DNA of 64,000 bases from Azospirillum sp. RU38E (lineage in GTDB: Bacteria > Pseudomonadota > Alphaproteobacteria > Azospirillales > Azospirillaceae), in contig NZ_FZOI01000003.1 of the NCBI RefSeq assembly GCF_900188385.1, positions 372,001 through 436,000 on the forward strand, given 5' to 3'. Under the pieces are notes generated by a model. That model saw nothing but the letters and a program-made list of their open reading frames with translations. It was not told the DNA's origin and searched no databases. Shown piece after piece: positions 35,127-44,247 of this stretch; position 1 is the stretch's first letter, and each line of letters starts with the position of its first letter. Both the position numbers and the translations under genes were made by a program.

Positions 35127-36371
35127 ATGCGCGGCCGCGAACAAGTGGATGCGATTAGCCTTGCCGGTGCCGGCGGACAGATGGAACAGGATGGATCGCC
35201 GGGCCTGCCGCCCGGCACCAGCTTCCGGCTGTTCGTGATGATTCTGGGCCTGCTCTGCATGTTCGGCCCGCTGTCGATTGATATGTATCTGCCGGGCCTG
35301 CCGCAGATCGCCCGTGATCTGGGCACGGACCCGGCCCTGGTTCAGCTGACCCTGTCCGCCTTTCTGGGCAGCTTGGGCATCAGCCAGCTGATCTGGGGTC
35401 CGCTGGGGGACCGCTATGGCCGGCGGCTGCCAGCGGCGGCCGGCATCATCATGTTCGTCATCGCCTCTATCGGCTGTGCGCTTTCCACCAATATCTGGTC
35501 GCTGATGGCCTGGCGCGTAGTGCAGGGGGCCGGCGCCTGTGCGCCGCCCGTGCTGGCCCGCGCCATGATCCGCGACCTGTTCGAACGCAACCGTGCGGCC
35601 TCGGTAATGTCGCTGATGATGCTGGTGACGGCGGCAGCCCCCATGGTGGCCCCGATTCTGGGCGGGCAGGTGCTGGTCTATCTGGGCTGGCGCGGCGTGT
35701 TTTGGATTCTCTGTGGCTTCGGCGTGCTGTCGCTGCTGGGCCTGCTGTACCTGCCGGAAACAAGATCGCCCGGACAGCACCAGAATGCCGGCATGTTGCG
35801 CAATTATCTGACGCTGCTGAGCAACCGCCGCTACCTGGGCTATTCCCTGTCCGGTGGCTTCGTGTTTGCCGGCATGTTCGCCTATATCTCCGGCACGCCC
35901 TTTGTTTATATTGAGTATTTCAAGGTCTCGCCGGAGCATTTCGGTTTCTATTTCGGGGCCAATGTCATCGCCATGATGGCGATGAGCGCGGTTAACAGCC
36001 GGCTGGTCATGCGTCATGGCCTGGATCGGCTGATGAAGCTGGGGCTTTATGTGACGGCTGCCATCGGGCTGGTGCTGCCGCTGATCGCACTCACCGGCTT
36101 TGGTGGGCTGTTCGGGCTGATGGTGCCGCTGTTCTTCTATCTGGGCTGCATGGGGCTGGTGGGGGCCAATGGCATGGCCGGCTCGCTCTCTGTCTTCCCG
36201 CATCTGGCCGGGTCGGCCTCGGCCCTGTCCGGGGCCTTGCAGCTTTGCACCGGGGCGGCGGCCGGTGCGCTGGTCGGGCTGTTGTCCGACGGCACGCCGC
36301 TGCCCATGTGCCTGGTGCTGGGCGGCTGCGCCATCACCGGGGTGATCCTGCACCGGGTGCTGGTGAAGTAA
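35127..36371 (+). CDS. Bcr/CflA-type MFS drug efflux transporter
   Basis: A 414-residue 12-helix MFS antiporter. Motifs: PLSIDMYLPGLPQIARDLG (helix 1 of the Bcr/CflA group), motif A GPLGDRYGRRLP, and motif C region APMVAPILGGQVLVYLGWR. It is predicted to export small hydrophilic drugs or metabolites with proton exchange. Met at 35181 is an alternative start and fits the family length better. Monocistronic. Confidence 0.9.
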   Translation: MRGREQVDAISLAGAGGQMEQDGSPGLPPGTSFRLFVMILGLLCMFGPLSIDMYLPGLPQIARDLGTDPALVQLTLSAFLGSLGISQLIWGPLGDRYGRRLPAAAGIIMFVIASIGCALSTNIWSLMAWRVVQGAGACAPPVLARAMIRDLFERNRAASVMSLMMLVTAAAPMVAPILGGQVLVYLGWRGVFWILCGFGVLSLLGLLYLPETRSPGQHQNAGMLRNYLTLLSNRRYLGYSLSGGFVFAGMFAYISGTPFVYIEYFKVSPEHFGFYFGANVIAMMAMSAVNSRLVMRHGLDRLMKLGLYVTAAIGLVLPLIALTGFGGLFGLMVPLFFYLGCMGLVGANGMAGSLSVFPHLAGSASALSGALQLCTGAAAGALVGLLSDGTPLPMCLVLGGCAITGVILHRVLVK

Positions 36372-36420
36372 GCCGGTTCAGTGTTAACACCCGGTGATCG
36401 ATAGCGGGAACCGGCGGGTT

Positions 36421-38664
36421 ATGGCGACAGGCGGACAGGGTGATCTTCTGGGCGGCGGGCCCGTGGTGCCGGCGGTGCGCCGGGTGCGCGTGCTGCTGCC
36501 CCTGCCGCTGGCCGAACCCTATGATTACCGCGTGCCCGAGGGGGTAGAGGCGCCGCCCGGCACCTATGTGGAGGTGCCGCTGGGCCCCCGCCGCCTGTTT
36601 GGCGTTGTCTGGCAGGATGATGCCGACCATAACGGCGACCGGGTGGCGGAAACCAAGCTGCGCCCGCTGATCCGCGTCTTCGACCTGCCACCCATGCCGG
36701 CGGTGACCCGCCGTTTCATCGCCTGGGTGGCGAGCTACACCATGTCACCGCTGGGCGCGGTGATGCGCATGGCCGTGTCAGTTTCCGCCGCACTGGAGGA
36801 ACCACGCGCGCTCACCGCCTATATGCGCAGCGAAGGCGAGTTGCCGGACGGACTGCGCCTGACCCCCGCCCGCAAGCGGATTCTGGAATTGCTGCTGGAC
36901 GGGCCGCCACGGCTGGCCGCCGATCTGGCCAATGATGCCGGTTGCGGCCCCGCCGTGGTGCGGGCACTGGCCGATGCCGGGGCCTTGACGCCGGTGCCCA
37001 TGCGGGCCCTGCCCCGCTTTCCGGTGCCGGACCCGGATGCCGCCGCAAAGGAACTGTCGGAGATTCAGCGCGCCGCCGCCGATGATCTGACCGCCAAAGT
37101 GTCCGCTGGCGGCTATAGCGCCACGCTGCTGGATGGCGTCACCGGTTCCGGCAAGACGGAAGTGTATTTCGAAGCGGTGGCGGCCGCCCTGCGTGCCGGC
37201 AAACAGGTGCTGGTGCTGCTGCCGGAAATCGCACTTTCCAGCCAGTGGCTGGACCGGTTCGCCGGGCGGTTCGGTGTGCGCCCCGCCGAATGGCATTCCG
37301 AACTGGCCCCGCCCCTGCGCCGCCATACCTGGCGCGCCGTGGCCAATGGCGAGGCGCGGGTGGTGGTGGGCGCACGCTCGGCCCTGTTCCTGCCCTATCC
37401 CGATCTGGGCCTGATCGTGGTGGATGAGGAGCATGAGGCCGCCTTCAAGCAGGAGGAAGGCGTCGTCTATCACGCGCGTGACATGGCGGTGGTGCGGGCG
37501 CATCTGGGGCAGATTCCCATCCTGCTGGCCAGCGCCACGCCCTCGCTGGAAACGCTGGCCAATGCGGAGACCGGCCGCTATGCCCGCATTGATCTGCCGG
37601 CCCGCCATGGTGGGGCCCAGATGCCCGATGTCACCCTGATCGACCTGCGCCGCAAGGATGCCGCCCCGCCGGCCCGGCAATGGCTGTCCCCCATTCTGCG
37701 CAACGCGCTGGCAGAAACCATGGCGGCCGGCGAACAGGGGATGCTGTTCCTGAACCGCCGGGGCTATGCGCCGCTGACCCTGTGCCGGGGCTGCGGCCAC
37801 CGGCTGCAATGCCCCCATTGCACCGCCTGGCTGGTGGAACACCGGCTGACCCGGCGCCTGCAATGCCACCATTGCGGCTATACCGCCCCCAGCCCCGACC
37901 ATTGCCCGCATTGCGAGGCGGAAGGCAGCTTCGTTGCCTGCGGTCCGGGCGTGGAGCGGGTGGCGGAGGAAGTGGCCAATCTGTTCCCAGAGGCGCGGGT
38001 GGCGCTGATGACGTCGGACACGCTGGCAGGCCCCCGCGCCATGCTGAACGTGATCGAACAGGTACGCGACGGGGCAGTGGATCTGCTGATCGGCACCCAG
38101 GTGATGGCCAAGGGCCACCATTTCCCCCTGCTGACCCTGGTGGGGGTGGTGGATGCCGATCTGGGGCTGGGCGGTGGCGACCTGCGGGCGGGGGAACGCA
38201 CCTTTCAGCTTCTGCATCAGGTGGCCGGACGCGCGGGGCGTGAAAGCCGACCGGGCCGGGTGATGCTGCAAACCCATATGCCCGAACATCCGGTGATGCA
38301 GGCCCTGCTGGCCCATGACCGCGACGGTTTCCTGGCGATTGAGGCTGAACAGCGCCGCGCCCTGGACATGCCGCCCTATGGAAGACTGGCCGCCCTGATC
38401 GTGTCGGGGGAGGATGAGGCGCTGGTGGACCAGATTTCCAGCCGCCTGGGCCGCACCGCCCCGCGCACGCGGGAGGAATTGACCATCCTGGGCCCCGCCC
38501 CGGCCCCGCTGGCCGTGCTGCGCGGCCGGCACCGGCGGCGCCTGTTGCTGAAAGGGCCGAAGAACCTGGCCCTGCAGCCGGTGCTGGCCGACTGGCTGGC
38601 CCAGGTAGACATCCCCGCCGCCGTGCGGGTGCAGGTGGATATCGATCCGTATAGTTTTTTGTGA
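36421..38664 (+). CDS. priA: Primosomal helicase PriA
   Basis: A 747-residue superfamily 2 helicase that restarts stalled replication forks. N-terminal 3'-DNA-binding domain ([19 protein letters not shown]), Walker [16 protein letters not shown] box [14 protein letters not shown], and the zinc-binding cysteine cluster [13 protein letters not shown] with CHHCGY and CPHC. Full length. ATG 36421 is chosen over an in-frame GTG at 36394 because the family begins shortly after. Confidence 0.96.
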   Translation: MATGGQGDLLGGGPVVPAVRRVRVLLPLPLAEPYDYRVPEGVEAPPGTYVEVPLGPRRLFGVVWQDDADHNGDRVAETKLRPLIRVFDLPPMPAVTRRFIAWVASYTMSPLGAVMRMAVSVSAALEEPRALTAYMRSEGELPDGLRLTPARKRILELLLDGPPRLAADLANDAGCGPAVVRALADAGALTPVPMRALPRFPVPDPDAAAKELSEIQRAAADDLTAKVSAGGYSATLLDGVTGSGKTEVYFEAVAAALRAGKQVLVLLPEIALSSQWLDRFAGRFGVRPAEWHSELAPPLRRHTWRAVANGEARVVVGARSALFLPYPDLGLIVVDEEHEAAFKQEEGVVYHARDMAVVRAHLGQIPILLASATPSLETLANAETGRYARIDLPARHGGAQMPDVTLIDLRRKDAAPPARQWLSPILRNALAETMAAGEQGMLFLNRRGYAPLTLCRGCGHRLQCPHCTAWLVEHRLTRRLQCHHCGYTAPSPDHCPHCEAEGSFVACGPGVERVAEEVANLFPEARVALMTSDTLAGPRAMLNVIEQVRDGAVDLLIGTQVMAKGHHFPLLTLVGVVDADLGLGGGDLRAGERTFQLLHQVAGRAGRESRPGRVMLQTHMPEHPVMQALLAHDRDGFLAIEAEQRRALDMPPYGRLAALIVSGEDEALVDQISSRLGRTAPRTREELTILGPAPAPLAVLRGRHRRRLLLKGPKNLALQPVLADWLAQVDIPAAVRVQVDIDPYSFL

Positions 38665-38684
38665 GCGCCAGCGGGCGGAAAGGC

Positions 38685-39191
38685 TCAGGCGAACAGGGAA
38701 CGGATGGTTGCCATCGGCAGGAACAGTTTCAGCGGCCGGTCCGTGAAAGGCTGGAACCCTTCCCGGCGATAGAACCCGGCCGCCGCGTCATCCTTGGCAT
38801 CCACTATGACCGCAAAAGCCGCAATGTCGCTGCGACAGGCGCGGTGAAGCGCATCGGCCAACAGAAAGCGCCCCAGCCCCTTGCCCTGTTGCCCTTGATC
38901 AACCGCCAGCCGTCCCAGCAGGATGGCCGGGATCAAGGGATAGCGGGGCAGTCGCTTGGTGATGGTATCCGGTAGTTCGGTCAACAGAATGGAACTGGCG
39001 GACAGGGTGTAATAGCCCAGCACCTGATCCGTACCATCCACCAGCACAAAACTGGCCGCCAGATGTTTGCGGGCATCCTGGCCAGCCTGCGCGCGGAAAT
39101 ATCGGTCCAGTGCCGGCACACCGCTGGTGAAACGGTCACGCGGATGGTGGGCGGCCAGCGGCTCCACCCGCAAGGGTCGATCCCCTGCCAC
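38685..39191 (-). CDS. GNAT-family toxin (TacT/AtaT-like)
   Basis: A 168-residue acetyltransferase. The segment FTSGVPALDRYFRAQAGQDA and the acetyl-CoA loop QGQQGKGLGRFLLADALHRA are typical of type II toxins that acetylate aminoacyl-tRNA and block translation. It follows a DUF1778 antitoxin with a 5-base gap, the standard order. No truncation. Confidence 0.9.
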   Translation of the reverse strand: MAGDRPLRVEPLAAHHPRDRFTSGVPALDRYFRAQAGQDARKHLAASFVLVDGTDQVLGYYTLSASSILLTELPDTITKRLPRYPLIPAILLGRLAVDQGQQGKGLGRFLLADALHRACRSDIAAFAVIVDAKDDAAAGFYRREGFQPFTDRPLKLFLPMATIRSLFA

Positions 39192-39196
39192 GGTGA

Positions 39197-39487
39197 TCAG
39201 ACGCCCATCGCCTGCCGATAACGGCCCACCGTTTCCCGCAACCGGTCATTCGGGGCCGGCGGATTCAGCAGGGCCTCGACGAAGGCTTCGCTGTCGCGCA
39301 GGGACAATTCCAGCCGCTGATGTTCCTCAATGGTCCGCTTGGCCGCGTCCTGCACGCTGGACAGCACAAAATCCGTCAGGCTGCGGCCCTGCAAGGCAGC
39401 AGCCTGTTCGATCAGTCGCTTCTGCTCGGCGGTGACGCGGGCTTCCAGCCGCTCGGCACGGGTGCGGGGTGTGGTGACGTTGGGCAT
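39197..39487 (-). CDS. DUF1778 antitoxin (TacA-like)
   Basis: A 96-residue antitoxin: RHH-type DNA-binding N terminus (RAERLEARVTAEQKRLIEQA, GRSLTDFVLSS) and a C-terminal toxin-wrapping helix (LSLRDSEAFVEALLNPP). The ATG at 39487 has GGGAG eight bases upstream, deciding against longer starts. It should repress the operon and neutralise the acetyltransferase. Confidence 0.9.
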   Translation of the reverse strand: MPNVTTPRTRAERLEARVTAEQKRLIEQAAALQGRSLTDFVLSSVQDAAKRTIEEHQRLELSLRDSEAFVEALLNPPAPNDRLRETVGRYRQAMGV

Positions 39488-39577
39488 GAGGCTAGCTCCC
39501 ATAGAGAGGATATCGTACGGCCAATTGCCGGCAAAATGAAAGCTATTTTTCAAATTTTTTGATTGCAATACATTACT

Positions 39578-40285
39578 TTATACATCGATACGCAGGAAAT
39601 CGCATGATTTTACTGTAAAATCAGCTACAGAATTCAGATATAATTCAGCCTTTGCACTTCTTGCGCGCACTCTGTTGACCCATTCATTTCTAACTTCTCT
39701 GTATCTAAAATCCAACAGTCGCACCATATTCTTGTCAATTTCGTTATCAGAAAGCACATCCGTTATGAACAATCTATCTATTGATATATCTTGAAATTTT
39801 CTGTGATGGTGTGTAAGATTTCTTTCTTTGAGCTCGCACTCAAATTCCTTTTTAAATCTAGAAATGAATTTTCCAAAATTTGCTTTAGTTTCGGGATTGT
39901 ATTTTTTTATTTTTTCGAAGTGCTTTTTTGTTCTTTCGGAAAATTCATAGAATTTATTGAAATACATCTCACATACATTAGTGATATGGCTGTACCTCGA
40001 TATCGGAAGGCCTCTGAAGGGATATCGCCTAAAATAAAATTCCACATTCTTCATATCTAAAATTGAATCTTCTAAATAGAAATATGACATAACAATTTCA
40101 TGTTGTTTTTCTATTTTATCAGGAAAAATAAATTCATCAATTTCACAAACAGGAACAACACCATCAAAAAACATAGTGGCGTGCATTTTTTTCTTGTTCC
40201 ATTCCCGCCACCCAGGCACAGAATCAAGACTCGCCATCCACAGACGAATTGCATTATGTATTTCTTGTCTATGCTGTATCGTCAT
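39578..40285 (-). CDS. AT-rich orphan protein with HEPN-like motif
   Basis: A 235-residue protein of no recognised family. Its DNA is strikingly AT-rich (hand-counted 60-base lines at 39841 and 39901 have 16 and 13 G/C), unlike all neighbours, and it is rich in Lys, Phe, Tyr and Asn. Two charged helices (YFNKFYEFSERTKKHFEKI, FISRFKKEFECELKERN) lead to R155-N-L-T-H-H-H161, an R-N-(x)2-H-H arrangement like the RX4-6H catalytic motif of HEPN ribonucleases; a second RN lies at 199-200. HEPN membership is inference. It lies between a toxin-antitoxin pair and hss, and was probably acquired by transfer. Confidence 0.6.
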   Translation of the reverse strand: MTIQHRQEIHNAIRLWMASLDSVPGWREWNKKKMHATMFFDGVVPVCEIDEFIFPDKIEKQHEIVMSYFYLEDSILDMKNVEFYFRRYPFRGLPISRYSHITNVCEMYFNKFYEFSERTKKHFEKIKKYNPETKANFGKFISRFKKEFECELKERNLTHHHRKFQDISIDRLFITDVLSDNEIDKNMVRLLDFRYREVRNEWVNRVRARSAKAELYLNSVADFTVKSCDFLRIDV

Positions 40286-40319
40286 CTTAAATATTACGTC
40301 TTAGATTTTCTAGATAGAA

Positions 40320-40340
40320 CCGGGAGCTTTGTGCTCCCGG
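40320..40340 (-). terminator. Terminator of hss
   Basis: CCGGGAGC (40320-40327) pairs with GCTCCCGG (40333-40340), just downstream of the hss stop on the minus strand; the run of T after it is imperfect. Confidence 0.7.
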
Positions 40341-40351
40341 CCTCAACAAGA

Positions 40352-41776
40352 TCACACCACCCGGATATTCTTGAACTGCCACGGGTCAGACATATCCACA
40401 TCCTCCGGGAACAGCTTGTTCCGGCCCTCCAGCGGCGTCCAGTCGGTATAGGCACCAACCACCGGCCCCAGATAGGGCATACAGATATCCAGGCAGCGCT
40501 GGAAATCCATATCGTCGGCTTCCACGATGCCGCGATCCGGGTTCTCAATGGCCCAGATCATGCCGGACAGGGCCGCCACCGTCACCTGCAGGCTGGTGGC
40601 GCTGTTGAACTCCACCAATTCGCGCGCCTCGGCACAGGAAAGCTGGGAACCGTACCAATAGGCTCCCTTCTCGTGCCCGGCCAGCAGCACGCCCAGTTCG
40701 TCCACGCCCTCGATGATTTCCTTCATCAACAGGCGCTGGGTTTCCTGCTGCACATAATTCTTGCCGGCGAATTCGTGGATCGATTTCACCGCATCGTCGC
40801 AGGGGTGATAGGCATAATGGCAGGTCGGGCGATAGATGGCGTTGCCGGCCTCATCCCGCACCGTCAGGTAATCGGGGATGGACAGGGCCTCGCTATGGGT
40901 GATCAGGAAGCCATGGAAGGGGCCTTCCATCGGCGTCCAGGTGCGCACCCGCTGGGTCACGCCCGGCCGGTTCAGGATGATGCCGGCCTGACAGCCATAA
41001 TCATGCCGGATGCCATCGGGCGGGAACGTCGCCTCATGCGTGCCCCAACCCAGTTCCGCCGGCTGGCAGCCCTCGGAAATGAAGCCGTCGATCGACCAGG
41101 TATTGACGAACTCCCCCCGGCGCTTGGGCACGCTGGAAATCTGGGTGTCGCGTTCGGCGACATGGATCACCTTCACGCCCAGTTCCTGCGCCAGCTTGGC
41201 CCAGCCGGCGCGGTCCGTCGGCACCGCGACATCGCGGCCGGTATCTTCCGCGATGTTCAGCATGGCCTGCTTGACGAAATGCGACACCAAGCCCGGATTG
41301 GCGCCATGGGTCAGCACCGCCGTCGGGGCACTGGTCCCCAACTTTTCCCGCATCGCCAGCGCCGTTTCGCGCAGGGCATAGTTCGACCGCTGGCTCGGCG
41401 TCAGGCTGGGATCGGTATAGCCGCCGGGCCAGGGCTCGATACAGGTGTCCAGATAAAGCGCGCCCTTCTCGGCGCACAGTTCGACCAGCGAGACGGAGGA
41501 GACGTCAACCGACAGGTTGAGCAGGAAATCCCCCTTGTTCAGCAATGGTTCCAGGATGGAACGATAATTCTCGCGGGTCAGCGGGTTCTTGACGAACTTG
41601 ATGCCGAAATAGTCAGCCTCACCGTGTCCACGCTCGTCCGCCGTGACGATGGTGATGTTCTGAGGTTTGATTTCGATATGCCTCAGAATCAGGGGCAGCA
41701 CGCCTTGGCCTATGCTGCCGAAACCGACCATCACAAGACGCCCAGGAAGGGCACAATGCTTCTGATATTGGGTCAT
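40352..41776 (-). CDS. hss: Homospermidine synthase
   Basis: A 474-residue NAD-dependent enzyme making sym-homospermidine from putrescine (or spermidine plus putrescine). The Rossmann start is LVMVGFGSIGQGVLPLI; family blocks include NLSVDVSSVSLVELC, DTCIEPWPGGY, LTHGANPGLVSHFVKQ and YGCQAGIILNRPG. Full length. It lies downstream of the ornithine decarboxylase gene in the same direction, giving a two-step polyamine pathway typical of alphaproteobacteria. Confidence 0.96.
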   Translation of the reverse strand: MTQYQKHCALPGRLVMVGFGSIGQGVLPLILRHIEIKPQNITIVTADERGHGEADYFGIKFVKNPLTRENYRSILEPLLNKGDFLLNLSVDVSSVSLVELCAEKGALYLDTCIEPWPGGYTDPSLTPSQRSNYALRETALAMREKLGTSAPTAVLTHGANPGLVSHFVKQAMLNIAEDTGRDVAVPTDRAGWAKLAQELGVKVIHVAERDTQISSVPKRRGEFVNTWSIDGFISEGCQPAELGWGTHEATFPPDGIRHDYGCQAGIILNRPGVTQRVRTWTPMEGPFHGFLITHSEALSIPDYLTVRDEAGNAIYRPTCHYAYHPCDDAVKSIHEFAGKNYVQQETQRLLMKEIIEGVDELGVLLAGHEKGAYWYGSQLSCAEARELVEFNSATSLQVTVAALSGMIWAIENPDRGIVEADDMDFQRCLDICMPYLGPVVGAYTDWTPLEGRNKLFPEDVDMSDPWQFKNIRVV

Positions 41777-41867
41777 TTTCGCTTTTGCTCCGGGGCTATT
41801 ACCCGCCTATGGGTGCCTCTTGGCTTGTGGTAGTTGACGGTTCAGGGTGAACGCAGACAACAGGAAT

Positions 41868-41899
41868 GCACGGCCCCGACCGTGTGGTCGGAGCCGTGC
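41868..41899 (-). terminator. Hairpin between the decarboxylase and hss genes
   Basis: GCACGGCCCCGAC (41868-41880) pairs with GTCGGAGCCGTGC (41887-41899) with one mismatch, just after the decarboxylase stop. It lacks a strong U-tract, so it may attenuate rather than end transcription before hss. Confidence 0.6.
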
Positions 41900-41927
41900 T
41901 GTGGTTAACTTGTGACCATAGAGTGAC

Positions 41928-43178
41928 CTAAGCGGCCATTTCTGGCAACTGTGGCGCGATGGCATGGCCCGGCGTGGCCAGCAGCGGGCTGTCCACCACC
42001 TCCACCAGACGGGCCTGATCGAAGCCGTTGAACTCCGTCCGCAGGGTGGCGCCATAGGCACCCAGCTGGCCGATTTCGATCCAGTCGCCTTCCTGAATAT
42101 CGGCCGGCAGCAGGAAGGGGCCCTTCATGCGGTCGGCACTGTCACAGGTGGGGCCCCAGAAGCTGAAAGCCACCAGATCGGCATCGCTGCGGCGAATCAG
42201 CCGGCAGGGAAAGCGGAAGGCCGGCACCCCGGCATCCGACAGGCTGCCATAGACGCCATCATTGATGAACAGCTCATCCCCGCGCCGGCGTTCCACCTGC
42301 ACCACCACCGAACCGCCGCCGGCCACCAGGGCACGGCCCGGTTCGCACCAGATGCGGGTGCCGGCGGGCAGGTCCAGCGCCTGCACGCCACGGGCGATGG
42401 CATCCATGTAAAGCCGCAGGTCGGGCGGGTCCATATCCGGATAGCTGACCGGGAAGCCGCCACCCACATCCACCACATCAATGGCGACCCCAGCCGCCTG
42501 GATGACGCGGCCGGCAATGGCCAGCCCCACCTCGTAAGCGGCCGGGTCCATCATCTGGCTGCCGACATGGAAGCAGATGCCCAGCCGTGCCGCCCGCGGG
42601 CGGGCGCGGCGCAGCAATTCGACCGCCTGTTCCAGCGTGGCCCCGAACTTGCCGGACAGATCATAGGCCGCCGCCGACTTGGGCATGGCCAGCCGGATGA
42701 ACAGGCCCAGATCGGCCGGCGCCTTGCCGGTGACGGCCAGGATCTTGTCCAACTCCTCCTGGCTATCCAGGGAGAAGTCGCGCACGGCGAATTCATTCCA
42801 CGCCTTGGCGATGGCAGCACGGTTCTTCACCGGATGCATGTAATGGATCTGCGCATCGCTGAACATCTGGCGCACGACGCGGATTTCCGCCGGCGAGGCG
42901 CAATCGAAATGACGCACACCACCGCGATAAAGCGCGCGCAGGAAGGCCGGATCTGGGTTGCACTTCACCGCATACAGCACATCGCCGCCCGTGGCCGCCC
43001 CGAACAGATCGATGAAACGGCGGGCGGTGCTGACCAGCACCTGCGGGCGGATGCAATGCATCGGCTCCGCCGGCTGCAAATCCGCCACCATCCGGTCGAC
43101 GGTGGGCAGAGTGGCCGGACGGGTGAACAGGTTGCGACGCAGCGGTGCAACGGCGGAACGGAAGCGGATATGCGCCAT
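41928..43178 (-). CDS. Ornithine/lysine decarboxylase, alanine-racemase fold
   Basis: A 416-residue PLP enzyme of fold type III. PLP lysine K72 (DVLYAVKCNP), glycine loop GGGFP (239-243), phosphate-binding E279-P-G-R, and the catalytic C345 in GPTCDSAD, a hallmark of ornithine decarboxylases. It makes putrescine (or cadaverine) for hss downstream. The N terminus is about 30 residues longer than usual, and an internal start is possible. A long leader with a 12-codon ORF precedes it. Confidence 0.92.
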   Translation of the reverse strand: MAHIRFRSAVAPLRRNLFTRPATLPTVDRMVADLQPAEPMHCIRPQVLVSTARRFIDLFGAATGGDVLYAVKCNPDPAFLRALYRGGVRHFDCASPAEIRVVRQMFSDAQIHYMHPVKNRAAIAKAWNEFAVRDFSLDSQEELDKILAVTGKAPADLGLFIRLAMPKSAAAYDLSGKFGATLEQAVELLRRARPRAARLGICFHVGSQMMDPAAYEVGLAIAGRVIQAAGVAIDVVDVGGGFPVSYPDMDPPDLRLYMDAIARGVQALDLPAGTRIWCEPGRALVAGGGSVVVQVERRRGDELFINDGVYGSLSDAGVPAFRFPCRLIRRSDADLVAFSFWGPTCDSADRMKGPFLLPADIQEGDWIEIGQLGAYGATLRTEFNGFDQARLVEVVDSPLLATPGHAIAPQLPEMAA

Positions 43179-43560
43179 GACAAAATCCCCGCTGCCGCCC
43201 GGCCCGTTCAGGGCTGCCGGACGGCATGAAAAACTGGATCAGGCCCGCGAATGGCGCAAAGCCAAGCGGTGCCGGGTGCGGTGGGGAAAGGGTCTGGCGT
43301 CGCGTCGTGATTGCCGGGTCGATCCTGCGGCCCCGATGGGGATGGCAGTGAACCTCAAAGCGTCAACAGACGAGAGAAACCAGAGAAGGCCTCAGCCTAA
43401 CATGGCCCCTTTGGGCATAACGGCGTTCATATCGACTTCCCTCTCGGGACCGGCCCACGGTTGACCGGTTCTGCCAAAAAGGACGCCTGACGTCGTTGCA
43501 TAAACACCAGGGGCAGCGCCAGGATGGCGGATGCCGCAAGGGCCAGGGGCACGTGCGGGT
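43179..43560 (-). ncRNA. Candidate speF-type leader RNA of the decarboxylase gene
   Basis: About 380 gene-free bases precede the decarboxylase. Alphaproteobacterial ornithine decarboxylase genes are known to be preceded by the conserved speF RNA motif, and this position and the leader ORF fit. I could not verify the covariance structure by eye; visible short stems include ACCGGT and GGGACCGG-type pairings around 43445-43475. Confidence 0.35.
43392..43430 (-). CDS. Possible 12-residue leader peptide upstream of the decarboxylase
   Basis: Minus-strand ORF MNAVMPKGAMLG with a good ribosome site (GAGAGGGAAG, 6 bases before ATG). It starts about 250 bases before the decarboxylase gene, within an untranslated leader. 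Short ORFs upstream of speF-type genes act as ornithine- or polyamine-sensing leaders in some bacteria. Existence is supported only by the ribosome site and context. Confidence 0.4.
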   Translation of the reverse strand: MNAVMPKGAMLG

Positions 43561-43637
43561 GCGTCTGATGCTGTTATTTATGCAAATGGCTGCGGGACGC
43601 AAGCATCTTTAAGGTCAGGACAGAAAATTTCACAATT

Positions 43638-43664
43638 CCCCGGCGCATGGGCCCCATGCGCCGG
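43638..43664 (-). terminator. Terminator of the Pmp3-family gene
   Basis: CCCGGCGCATGGG (43638-43650) pairs perfectly with CCCATGCGCCGGG (43652-43664), one-base loop as written, followed on the minus strand by an A/T-rich run GAATTGTGAAATTTTC. Confidence 0.75.
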
Positions 43665-43675
43665 GACTGCCCTGA

Positions 43676-43837
43676 TCATTTCACTTTCACAATGACCCAG
43701 ATGGCGTGGATGATGCCGGGGATATAGCCCAATATCGTCAACAGGATATTCAGCCAGAAATGCATCCCGAACCCCACCTGTAAAAACACGCCCAGCGGCG
43801 GCAGCAGGATGGCAAGGATGATGCGGAGGAGGTCCAT
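43676..43837 (-). CDS. Pmp3/YqaE-family small membrane protein
   Basis: A 53-residue protein: MDLLRIILAILLPPLGVFLQ, then FWLNILLTILGYIPGIIHAIW. Two hydrophobic hairpin helices with the PPLGVFL and ILGYIPGIIHA motifs define the Pmp3/YqaE family, which affects membrane potential and salt tolerance. Start ATG at 43837 has GGGC-rich context without a strong ribosome site. Too short for usual ORF cut-offs but clearly real. Confidence 0.9.
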   Translation of the reverse strand: MDLLRIILAILLPPLGVFLQVGFGMHFWLNILLTILGYIPGIIHAIWVIVKVK

Positions 43838-43904
43838 GGCATAGCCCTTTCGCGTTGAAGCCTTTGTTTGCTAACGGATGAGCGTCGCACCGGTTCCCGC
43901 AGGC

Positions 43905-44144
43905 TCAAGCCGCCGGCTTGGGCTGCCAGATATCCGCCGCGTCCCGTTCATACCGTTCCCGCACGGCGGCCCAGGCGGCCAGTTGAGCGGCATCATCACG
44001 GCCGGAATGAACGATGTCCGGGTCTTCCGGCTCCTGCCAATCATCCCAGGCGGCGTTATAGGCCTGACGGAAAATCGCCTGGGCCGGCGCCGGCAACTGG
44101 TTGCGCACGCTGTCGGGCAGGTCAGTCTCGCTCTCATAGCGCAT
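43905..44144 (-). CDS. chaB: ChaB-family protein
   Basis: A 79-residue ChaB protein, recognisable by LPDSVRNQLPAPAQAIFRQA, YNAAWDDWQ and later RERYERDAADIWQPKPA. It is named for a proposed link with the ChaA cation antiporter; the function is not settled. ATG 44144 follows GGAGATCCCC; the longer frame upstream is a shadow. Confidence 0.85.
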   Translation of the reverse strand: MRYESETDLPDSVRNQLPAPAQAIFRQAYNAAWDDWQEPEDPDIVHSGRDDAAQLAAWAAVRERYERDAADIWQPKPAA

Positions 44145-44247
44145 GGGGATCTCCATCGACAAAGCTATGGTGACAAAACCCGGCATCGCTGCGGTGGTTC
44201 CCACCGCCCCCCTGTGCGCTGCCCCGGCCCGCACCCATATCTGGATC

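Noticed and set aside
36778-38532. 584-codon minus-strand frame over priA
   Set aside because: Antisense shadow; residues are Gln/His/Gly-rich and unrelated to any domain, while the plus frame is clearly PriA.
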